DNA from: a virus
DNA: 31,223 nt
IMG/VR virus record: IMGVR_UViG_3300040807_003339
Coordinates: 1 to 31,223 of that record
Reading direction: 5' to 3' (one strand)
Each line of letters opens with the position of its first letter. The stretch's first letter is position 1. The translations under genes were made by a program, and so were the position numbers. Under the pieces are notes generated by a model, which was not told the DNA's origin, did no database searches, and was given only the letters and a program-made list of their open reading frames with translations. Positions 25,161 through 31,223 of the stretch are shown here, piece by piece.

Positions 25161-25632
25161 ACCAATTACGGTAATAGGGACCTGCCTCTAGCATCTTGGA
25201 GAACCTGTTAAGTTTCGACAATCTCTGTGCGAGAAATAATATGTACTCGCCGTTGTTCAGTTTGACATCCTTCACACGTTCGTCGATCTCAGGGTGGTCC
25301 TCTAGCACCACTATGTCCCTGCGCATGTAGTATCCGTTGAGGTCGTGTGTCATCCGTTCGGTCTCCTCCGCCGTGAAGTGGTCCGGTTCCGCTATCATCA
25401 CCAGCACGTCCTTCTCATCGAAGTCGAACTCCGCGATGTGTTGTGACAGTGTGGGGTAGTCTGCCACTCCGTCCAGTTCCAGGAACTCCACCCTGCCGTC
25501 TATGATGGCCCGCTGTGCGAACGGGCAAGGCGGTAGGTCACCGAAAACGGGATTTGGTCTCGTGACGAAATCACTGATCCAGTGCTTGATCGTCTGGGTG
25601 GGTGTCTGTTTGTTCTTCGGTTGAGTCATCAT
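25102..25632 (-). CDS. Conserved phage protein of unknown function with CPFA motif
   Basis: A 176-residue protein. The start (KHWISDFVTRPNPVFGDLPP, then CPFAQRAIIDGRVEFLEL) resembles a hypothetical family of marine T4-like phages that shares a PPCPFA-x2-A segment; I know no function for it. An acidic central part (EFDFDEKDVLVMIAEPDHF) looks like a beta-alpha fold. It is the last gene of the gp26-led minus-strand run. Its start overlaps the end of the coiled-coil gene by 62 bases in another frame, and its 3' end overlaps the convergent plus-strand gene by 59 bases. No later in-frame ATG gives a convincing alternative start. Confidence 0.72.
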   Translation of the reverse strand: MMTQPKNKQTPTQTIKHWISDFVTRPNPVFGDLPPCPFAQRAIIDGRVEFLELDGVADYPTLSQHIAEFDFDEKDVLVMIAEPDHFTAEETERMTHDLNGYYMRRDIVVLEDHPEIDERVKDVKLNNGEYILFLAQRLSKLNRFSKMLEAGPYYRNWSSSYLESVKGFRAPKKSRS

Positions 25633-25894
25633 GTATCTTCTTGATCCGGTCCAGGGCCTCCTGCAACAACTTCTCCTTGGTGTCCAGTTTGGCCTCCAGG
25701 TTCGCTATGGTCCGGTTGAGTTCACCTATCTTGTGTCCGCAGGATTGAACATCGTCGTTGCTGTGTTCCAGTTTGATCATCAACTGCTTGATTCGGCTCT
25801 CCTTGCCCTTGGCGTTGGCCAAGGCGTCATCCCTGTCCTTGGAGATGTCCTGGATTGTGGCCTTGAGTTCTTTGACTAGATCGTTAGTCGACAT
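25571..25894 (-). CDS. Small coiled-coil protein, unknown function
   Basis: A 107-residue, almost wholly helical protein. Residues about 5-95 show continuous heptad-like spacing of Leu, Ile and Met among charged residues (for example LVKELKATIQDISKDRDDAL and IGELNRTIANLEAKLDTKEK), which predicts a long coiled coil. The tail is acidic and disordered (DDSTEEQTDTHPDDQALDQ). It lies in the gp26/gp51 group and could be an assembly helper or scaffold, but nothing in the sequence proves it. It begins with ATG at 25894, 51 bases after the gp51-position gene, in a gap holding a perfect 12-base palindrome. Confidence 0.65.
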   Translation of the reverse strand: MSTNDLVKELKATIQDISKDRDDALANAKGKESRIKQLMIKLEHSNDDVQSCGHKIGELNRTIANLEAKLDTKEKLLQEALDRIKKIHDDSTEEQTDTHPDDQALDQ

Positions 25895-25930
25895 AATGTT
25901 CTGTAATTATCTGGTTTTTTGCGCACCATA

Positions 25931-25942
25931 ATAGTATACTAT
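25931..25942. promoter_or_regulatory. Perfect 12-base palindrome in a short intergenic gap
   Basis: ATAGTATACTAT is a perfect palindrome in the 51-base gap between the gp51-position gene and the coiled-coil gene. It contains TATACT-like -10 sequences on both strands. It could be a weak promoter or protein-binding site; no partner -35 box was found. Confidence 0.25.
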
Positions 25943-25945
25943 ATT

Positions 25946-26167
25946 CTAGAAGAAAGGCTGACCACTTTTTTTCGTGGTCTCGAGGTTGTCTTTTACCAGT
26001 TGTGCTATGATCTCACGCTCTGTGGGACTCAAGGCGTTGGCCTCGGAATAGGATAATCCACCCCTCATGTACCAGCACACTTTTACCAACTCATGCTTTA
26101 GCTCTTTCTGTGACGCCTCCATGTCCTTCAAGGTCTTGATGATTTCAGATTCCGATTGTGAAAGCAA
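25946..26167 (-). CDS. Small protein in the gp51 (baseplate hub assembly) position
   Basis: A 73-residue helical protein placed two bases after gp26. In T4 the order is 25-26-51, and gp51 is the hub assembly catalyst, so position suggests a reduced gp51; T4 gp51 is much longer (about 249 residues). The N-terminal half is an amphipathic helix (SESEIIKTLKDMEASQKELK), followed by VKVCWYMRGGLSYSEANALS and a second helix (PTEREIIAQLVKDNL). The start in this frame is TTG at 26167-26165; the first in-frame ATG is 15 codons later. With gp26 ending two bases before, coupled translation from TTG is reasonable. Function is inferred from synteny only. Confidence 0.6.
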   Translation of the reverse strand: MLSQSESEIIKTLKDMEASQKELKHELVKVCWYMRGGLSYSEANALSPTEREIIAQLVKDNLETTKKSGQPFF

Positions 26168-26169
26168 GG

Positions 26170-27024
26170 TTATACGAAAAAATTTGCGGTATCAAAAGTC
26201 ACGGGCACGTCATATGTGGCCGGTGCTCCCTTCTTGATCTGTTCCTCTGTGGCCTTGAGCTTGAGTGGCTTGACCGCTCCCTGTGATCTCAGGGCCATCA
26301 CCCGTTCCTCGATCTCCTTGATCAGTGCGGCGTTGGCGTTGTCCACGAACTCCTTGATCTGTGCGGGGTCGGTGACCTCCGTGCCGTCCGTCATGATCAC
26401 AGCGGCGAGATTCTTCAATAGTATGCTGGAGTTCAGTTCCGTCAGTTTGGCGAAGGCGTCATTGAATCTCGTGGCCTTCTCCTCGTCCGACAGTTGCGAG
26501 TCCTGGATGGCGCCATACATCTTCTGCTGTTGGAACGTCTGCAGTGACGTGGCGGTCATGTCCTTGTAGGTCAGTGGTCTCACTTTTATCTTCAATCCGT
26601 CCTTGAGTGTGAATTCGGTGTCTATCTGTTGTGCCTTGATCTGTTCCAGCAGTGACGGTAGGTTGATGGTGTGCGACACGTTCTCGTTCGCGCCCGGCAC
26701 GTTGAAATTGATCTCCATAGTCTCGCCATACGTGGCGATCCTGATCGCGATCAGGATGGTGTCCAGGTCGTAGCTCTTGATCTGCCATGCGTCCTTGATG
26801 CTGGGACAACAGCTCTCGATCACGTCCACCACGCCCTGTCCGTTCATCAGCGCGTCTGGCGTCTTGAACCTGATCTCGTCCTTGGCGGTCATGGGCATTA
26901 TGCCCAGCTCACCGGTCTCCGTGGGCGTGACCACGTGCGGTGGGTAGTCGGTGCCCGAGGGCAGTGCCACGTACAGCGCCGGTTGCCTGAAGTACTTGTT
27001 TAATGGGTTGGTGTTTTCCGTCAT
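26170..27024 (-). CDS. gp26: Baseplate hub protein gp26
   Basis: Protein of the T4 baseplate gp26 family, acting in hub formation. The 284 residues show the marine form of the family: NKYFRQPALYVALPSGTDYP at the N-terminus, GELGIMPMTAKDEIRFKTPD, then DVIESCCPSIKDAWQIKSYD and LDTILIAIRIATYGETMEIN. The rest is helical with KVRPLTYKDMTATSLQTFQQ. T4 gp26 has about 208 residues. Family members resemble chaperones of baseplate assembly, so it may not be a permanent virion part. It leads a minus-strand group with the gp51-position gene directly behind it. A TATAAATA late box lies 44 bases upstream. Confidence 0.88.
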   Translation of the reverse strand: MTENTNPLNKYFRQPALYVALPSGTDYPPHVVTPTETGELGIMPMTAKDEIRFKTPDALMNGQGVVDVIESCCPSIKDAWQIKSYDLDTILIAIRIATYGETMEINFNVPGANENVSHTINLPSLLEQIKAQQIDTEFTLKDGLKIKVRPLTYKDMTATSLQTFQQQKMYGAIQDSQLSDEEKATRFNDAFAKLTELNSSILLKNLAAVIMTDGTEVTDPAQIKEFVDNANAALIKEIEERVMALRSQGAVKPLKLKATEEQIKKGAPATYDVPVTFDTANFFV

Positions 27025-27034
27025 TTTTTAATTC

Positions 27035-27042
27035 TATAAATA
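27035..27042 (+). promoter_or_regulatory. T4-type late promoter for tape measure and portal
   Basis: TATAAATA, followed by TAC, is an exact late -10 match. It lies 63 bases before the tape measure ATG, and an AAAAAGGTGA ribosome site falls between them. The portal gene and the partial gene downstream are likely to be read from it. Confidence 0.68.
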
Positions 27043-27067
27043 TACACTAACTGCGTATAGATGTCTA

Positions 27068-27075
27068 TATTTATA
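27068..27075 (-). promoter_or_regulatory. T4-type late promoter for gp26
   Basis: The minus strand reads TATAAATA followed by TAG, exactly as in the box before gp48. It lies 43 bases upstream of the gp26 ATG. The box is placed beyond the plus-strand box at 27035, so the two transcripts should begin on overlapping DNA. Confidence 0.68.
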
Positions 27076-27105
27076 TGCGTATAAAAAGGTGAATTTTAAA
27101 GTCGT

Positions 27106-29208
27106 ATGGCAACACTGGAACAGATAATCAAGGACCTGCAGGAGATAGCCGACAGTGGTACCACCGGTGGTAATTCCGCCGCTAGGAGGAAAGCGGCCGA
27201 GGAGGCCAAGCAGGCCATAGAGAACGCCAAGAAGAAGAACAAGTTAGACAACGAGAACAACAAGAATCTCATCAAAGAGTTACAACTGGCGCAGAAACTG
27301 TACAAGGCTGACCAGCAGGAATACAAGAACATCGAGCGACAGATCCAGCAGGCCGAGAAACAGATCAAGCAGAACGACAAAATGCTGGAGATCGGCAAGA
27401 AACTAGGCGACAGTTTCGTTGGTTTGGGCAAGGCGGCGTTCGAGGGACAGGGTTCCATCAGTGCGTTCACTGACAACATCAAAGGCCTCGGCACACTGGG
27501 ACAGAGGCTCGACGTAAACATAGAGACATTCAGACAACTCTCACAGACTGGTGCCAACTTTGGACAGAGTATAGTACAGTTGAGGACAGCGGCGGCCAAC
27601 GCGGCACTGCCCCTAGACGACTTCGCACAGTTGATAGGCAAAAACTCACAGTCGATATCGGCCCTGTTTGGATCAACTACGGTTGGTGCTCAAAGAATCG
27701 CAGAACTGGGCAGGATAACCAGGGAGGTGGGCATAGACAGGCTGGCACCACTAGGGTTCACGGTTGATGAGATCAACGAAACACTACTATTAAATTTAGA
27801 ATCACAAAGAAGGACAGGCGTGCTGGCCAACCTCACCGACAGGCAGAGGACACAGAGCGCGATAAGATTCGCTGAAGAACTGGACAGGCTGGCCAAACTC
27901 ACAGGACAACAGCGTGATGAGTTGAGGGCACAGATAGAACAGCAACAGAGCAACGAGAGATTCCAGGCCGCACTACAAGGTGCCACCGAAGAAACGAGGA
28001 CCAGACTACAGGGATTCGCCGCAACAGTGGGCAACATAGCACCGGGCTTGAATGAAGGATTCCAGGACCTGATAGCCAACGCGGGTGTTCCGGTCACTGA
28101 GTCAGCACTGGCACTGGTACAGAACATTCCAGAGGCACAAGGCATCATCAGGAGCCTGATCAACGGCACTGTTTCGGCGGAACAGGCACTGGGACAGATC
28201 AGAGATGCCGCAACCGGTAGCGTGGACAGGTTCAGACAGGCCACAGTCACAGGACAGGTGGAGTTCTTGAGACTACAAGGCGACGTGATCAACCTGGGCA
28301 GGAGGATCGTGGACGTGGACGGAGCATTCGCCGACCAGAACGCACAGGCCACGAGCCTAGTAAAAAATTTAACATCATTTGAACAAGCGTCCAAAGTTCT
28401 CTCAAGCCAGTTTCAATCTATCGAGACAGGTTTGCTGAGTGCGTTTGGTCCGGCACTGGGCGGACTGATAGGAGGCATACAAAATATAATGGGTGGTGCT
28501 GGTGGAATAGCCACGGCACTCGCCAAAGCACCATACCTGACAGCAAGTTTATTCACGGCAGGATTGGCAGGCAAGTTCTTGTTCAACAAGGCCATGCAGA
28601 TCGGTATCATTGCCGCAGGTACCAGACTGGGTAACAGTGGTGTGATGCAGAGCATTGGTGGATTGAAGTCCGGTCTGAAAATTGGGGCCAAGGGATTAGG
28701 CAGAGTTGGATTGGGAGGAGTAGGTGCCGCGGGTCTGGCATACTCCGGAGGTTTAGCCGCAGGCGAAAGCACAGAAGAAAAAATTTTAGGAGTTTTGGGA
28801 TCAGCGGCTTCGGGAGCCATGCTGGGATCTGTGATACCAGGAGTGGGCACTGTGATAGGTGGAGCACTAGGTGCCGCTTATGGTGGATACAAAGCACTTT
28901 CAGGCGCAAGAGCATTTGGTGGCCCGATGGACGCTGGCTCAACTTACCTCACAGGCGAGCGTGGACCGGAATTGGTTACTGCTGGTAAGTCAAGCACAGT
29001 CACAGCCAACAACGACCTACAGAAGATATTCAACACAGAGGCACTGGAAGCCAAGATGAACACCATGGTAACTGCCTTGAACACCGCCAATCAAAGCCTA
29101 ACGAATATGGTCAATGGCGTAAATACGCTTGTAGCGGTTGAAGGACGCGCCTTGAAAGCGGTGGAAACAACAGCTCGTAAAGATCGTAATCAAGTAGGCC
29201 TAGTTTAG
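27106..29208 (+). CDS. Tail tape measure protein
   Basis: A 700-residue tail length ruler. Residues about 25-105 form a strongly charged coiled coil rich in Lys, Glu and Gln, and helical repeats continue to about 430. Residues about 440-505 and 525-605 are Gly/Ala-rich hydrophobic segments that could enter the membrane at DNA ejection. Near the C-terminus FGGPMDAGSTYLTGERGPEL (about 604-623) is the GERGPE-type motif found in very many tape measure proteins. By the usual rule of about 0.15 nm per residue this predicts a tail near 105 nm (inference). In T4 this role belongs to gp29. A late promoter lies upstream, and the portal gene follows after 35 bases. Confidence 0.87.
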   Translation: MATLEQIIKDLQEIADSGTTGGNSAARRKAAEEAKQAIENAKKKNKLDNENNKNLIKELQLAQKLYKADQQEYKNIERQIQQAEKQIKQNDKMLEIGKKLGDSFVGLGKAAFEGQGSISAFTDNIKGLGTLGQRLDVNIETFRQLSQTGANFGQSIVQLRTAAANAALPLDDFAQLIGKNSQSISALFGSTTVGAQRIAELGRITREVGIDRLAPLGFTVDEINETLLLNLESQRRTGVLANLTDRQRTQSAIRFAEELDRLAKLTGQQRDELRAQIEQQQSNERFQAALQGATEETRTRLQGFAATVGNIAPGLNEGFQDLIANAGVPVTESALALVQNIPEAQGIIRSLINGTVSAEQALGQIRDAATGSVDRFRQATVTGQVEFLRLQGDVINLGRRIVDVDGAFADQNAQATSLVKNLTSFEQASKVLSSQFQSIETGLLSAFGPALGGLIGGIQNIMGGAGGIATALAKAPYLTASLFTAGLAGKFLFNKAMQIGIIAAGTRLGNSGVMQSIGGLKSGLKIGAKGLGRVGLGGVGAAGLAYSGGLAAGESTEEKILGVLGSAASGAMLGSVIPGVGTVIGGALGAAYGGYKALSGARAFGGPMDAGSTYLTGERGPELVTAGKSSTVTANNDLQKIFNTEALEAKMNTMVTALNTANQSLTNMVNGVNTLVAVEGRALKAVETTARKDRNQVGLV

Positions 29209-29243
29209 GTTGCTTAAATGAGGAAAAGATTGTAATATAAAGT

Positions 29244-30977
29244 ATGGCTTGGAAAAAATACTTCAAAGACGCTAACCTCTCTCCCATATCAGGCGAGAAG
29301 GTGCCCAACTTCGCCAAGAGGAACTACAGTTCTTACTTGCCGGACGTGTACACCGGACACCCCAACCGGATACAGAGATACTTCCAATATGACCAGATGG
29401 ATTCGGACTCTGAGATCAACGCGGCGTTAGACATACTCGCGGAGTTCTCCACACAACAGAACACCGAGAACGAGACACCGTTCGACATAGTGTTCAAGGA
29501 CGAGACCACAGAACACGAAGTCAAGTTATTGAAGAAGGCACTACAGCAGTGGACCAAGTCAAACAAGTTCAACAAACGAATATTTAGAATTTTTAGAAAT
29601 GCGTTGAAGTACGGAGACTGTTTCTTCGTGAGGGATCCAGAGACAATGAAATGGTTGTACGTGGACAACGCCAAGGTTGACAGGATAGTGGTGAACGAAT
29701 CCGAGGGCAAGAAGCCGGAACAGTACGTGATCAGAGACATCAACCCCAACCTACAGAGATTGAGTGCCACACAGATTACTCCAAACCAGACCTACGGTGG
29801 CGCAGGAACCACAGGTGGCGGTACTGCCGCATACGGATCAAGTTACGCCAACGCGGGTGCCACGGCAAACATGAGCGGATTCGCCGGAGGACAGGGCGGA
29901 AGGTTCTACAAGACCATGAACGCCTACAACATCAACGCGGAACACGTGATACACATGAGCATGAGTGACGGGCTAGACAACCTGTTCCCGTTTGGACAAT
30001 CAGTTCTAGAACAAGTTTTCAAAGTGTACAAGCAAAAAGAACTATTGGAAGATGCTATAATCATCTACAGGGTACAAAGGGCACCTGAAAGAAGAGTGTT
30101 CTACATCGACGTGGGTAACATGCCAACACACTTGGCGATGCAGTTCGTGGAAAGAGTGAAAAATGAGATCAACCAGAGAAGGATCCCAAGCACAGCAGGT
30201 GGCACGAACTTCATAGATGCGACCTACAACCCAATGAGTATAAACGAAGATTACTTCTTCCCTCAGACTGCGGAAGGTAGGGGATCTAAAGTGGACACAC
30301 TACCAGGTGGTACCAACCTTGGTGAGATAGATGACCTAAGATACTTCACAAACAAACTGTTCAGAGGTTTAAGGATACCAAGTTCTTACCTACCAACAGG
30401 TGCTGAGGACGGACAGCAACAGTACAACGACGGTAGGGTCGGCACTGCGTACATACAAGAATTGAGATTCAACAAGTATTGTGCTAGACTACAATCAATG
30501 TTGGCCGGCACATTCGACGAGGAATTCAAACTGTGGATCAAAAGCAAAGGCTACAACATCGACAACGGAATGTTCGAACTCAAACTGAATCCACCACAAA
30601 ACTTCGCACAGTACAGACAGACGGAGATGGACCAAGCGAGGGTCAACACGTTCACCGCGGTAGCAGAACTGCCTTACATGAGTAAGAGATTCGCACTGAA
30701 GAGATACCTAGGCCTATCCGAGGAAGAGATGGCGAGAAATGCCGAGCTTTGGGCAGAGGAAAACAACGTGCCACAGAAGAAACAGACCAAGTCGAATCAA
30801 TTACGTAGCGCAGGAGTAACACAGTCCGGCATAACGGGAGACCTAGACCAGTTCGAGGAACCAACAGCGGAACCAGAATCACCAGAACCGGGCTCACCAC
30901 AACCGGGACAGCCGGGACAGACGCCGGGAGGTGGTGGTACAACACCAGGCGGAACAGGTGGCGGAGGTCAGGTCTAA
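29244..30977 (+). CDS. gp20: Portal vertex protein gp20
   Basis: Dodecameric portal through which DNA enters and leaves the head; it nucleates head assembly and docks the terminase. The T4-like portal pattern is clear: YFQYDQMDSDSEINAALDIL, IFRIFRNALKYGDCFFVRDP, EDAIIIYRVQRAPERRVFYI, GNMPTHLAMQFVERVKNEIN, YNPMSINEDYFFPQTAEGRG and YFTNKLFRGLRIPSSYLPTG. The length of 577 residues exceeds T4 gp20 (524). The extra length comes from a Gly/Ala/Thr-rich insert at about 184-219 and a Pro/Gly/Gln-rich tail at about 540-577. A GAGGAAAAG ribosome site lies 15 bases before the ATG. Confidence 0.97.
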   Translation: MAWKKYFKDANLSPISGEKVPNFAKRNYSSYLPDVYTGHPNRIQRYFQYDQMDSDSEINAALDILAEFSTQQNTENETPFDIVFKDETTEHEVKLLKKALQQWTKSNKFNKRIFRIFRNALKYGDCFFVRDPETMKWLYVDNAKVDRIVVNESEGKKPEQYVIRDINPNLQRLSATQITPNQTYGGAGTTGGGTAAYGSSYANAGATANMSGFAGGQGGRFYKTMNAYNINAEHVIHMSMSDGLDNLFPFGQSVLEQVFKVYKQKELLEDAIIIYRVQRAPERRVFYIDVGNMPTHLAMQFVERVKNEINQRRIPSTAGGTNFIDATYNPMSINEDYFFPQTAEGRGSKVDTLPGGTNLGEIDDLRYFTNKLFRGLRIPSSYLPTGAEDGQQQYNDGRVGTAYIQELRFNKYCARLQSMLAGTFDEEFKLWIKSKGYNIDNGMFELKLNPPQNFAQYRQTEMDQARVNTFTAVAELPYMSKRFALKRYLGLSEEEMARNAELWAEENNVPQKKQTKSNQLRSAGVTQSGITGDLDQFEEPTAEPESPEPGSPQPGQPGQTPGGGGTTPGGTGGGGQV

Positions 30978-30994
30978 AGGATTAAATACGCAAA

Positions 30995-31223
30995 ATGAAA
31001 CTTTTTGAATTCTTCACATACACAGCAGACGGGTTTGAACAGGACAAGACCTATGAGCCAGAGAACGACATCTCCATATTGGACTCAGAGGACACTAGGA
31101 AGACCAGACTAACACTCAAACAGATCAACTCTATGAGACTGGCGTCAGAGGCACACGACGCACAGCAGAAGGAAGAAGCGGTATTCGTCCAAAAGATGTA
31201 CGGACAACCAGCGCAAGACGATA
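30995..31223 (+). CDS. Small conserved protein after the portal (3' end beyond window)
   Basis: An ORF starting at ATG 30995, 17 bases after gp20, and open to the edge (76 codons visible). It begins MKLFEFFTYTADGFEQDKTY and contains RKTRLTLKQINSMRLASEAH and FVQKMYGQP. A small protein of this general kind, with an LTLKQIN-type helix and a MYG-x-P end, follows gp20 in marine T4-like phages as I recall. In T4 the place after gene 20 holds the small head-core genes 67 and 68, so a prohead core role is possible but not shown by sequence. The C-terminus is missing. Confidence 0.6.
   Translation, partial: MKLFEFFTYTADGFEQDKTYEPENDISILDSEDTRKTRLTLKQINSMRLASEAHDAQQKEEAVFVQKMYGQPAQDD

Noticed and set aside
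27096-28850. Minus-strand ORFs of 181, 234 and 145 residues opposite the tape measure gene
   Set aside because: They are antisense shadows (Ser/Leu/Cys/Pro-rich) of a clearly coding tape measure frame.
29236-29243. TATAAAGT just before the portal ATG as a late promoter
   Set aside because: It abuts the ATG, so transcription would start within the gene; two mismatches at the conserved end of the box.
1-31223. CRISPR array, insertion sequence or prophage attachment site
   Set aside because: No regularly spaced repeats, no transposase or integrase, and no terminal inverted repeats were seen on either strand.

Overview
The window is part of the genome of a T4-like (contractile-tailed) phage of the marine kind, close in gene content and protein style to cyanophage and pelagiphage T4-like viruses. 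Recognisable T4 homologues are the portal gp20, baseplate proteins gp6, gp25, gp5, gp53, gp48 and gp26, the late sigma factor gp55, and the recombination nuclease pair gp46/gp47. TATAAATA late-promoter boxes support this. No photosynthesis or other host-diagnostic gene is visible, so the host is left open. No tRNA gene, CRISPR array or insertion sequence was found.

Layout. (1) 1-17530, minus strand: a compact late operon, in transcription order gp48, gp53, a 742-aa hub-type structural protein, gp5 spike, gp25, gp6, and a giant gp7-position baseplate protein that runs off the left edge (at least 2596 residues). Four of its junctions are TAATG stop/start overlaps. (2) 17541-22198, plus strand: gp55, gp47, two small paralogous ORFs in tandem, gp46, and a histone H1-like basic protein, closed by a strong and probably bidirectional terminator. 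(3) 22221-23893, minus strand: a GIY-YIG (SegE-type) endonuclease translationally coupled to a radical SAM enzyme. (4) 23894-24389: the only long gene-free stretch, dense in hairpins that suggest a structured RNA on the plus strand. (5) 24390-25160, plus strand: an uncharacterised phage protein. (6) 25102-27024, minus strand: gp26, a small protein in the gp51 position, a coiled-coil protein and an uncharacterised CPFA-motif protein. (7) 27035-31223, plus strand: tail tape measure, portal gp20, and a small protein cut by the right edge.

How it fits together. gp55 has a sigma70-like promoter and sits head-to-head with the baseplate operon, which has a TATAAATA late promoter; the regulator therefore lies next to one of its likely targets. 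A second pair of late boxes (27035-27075) drives gp26 and the tape measure from overlapping, face-to-face positions. gp46/gp47 process DNA ends for recombination-dependent replication, which in T4 is tied to late transcription. The structural genes make the baseplate, the tail ruler and the portal.

The points most worth following up are the hairpin-rich RNA candidate beside the endonuclease gene, the domain make-up of the giant baseplate protein (cupredoxin-like motif, carbohydrate-binding-like motif, seven-unit FG-GAP-type propeller), and the tandem duplication that copied the end of gp47 together with a small ORF.
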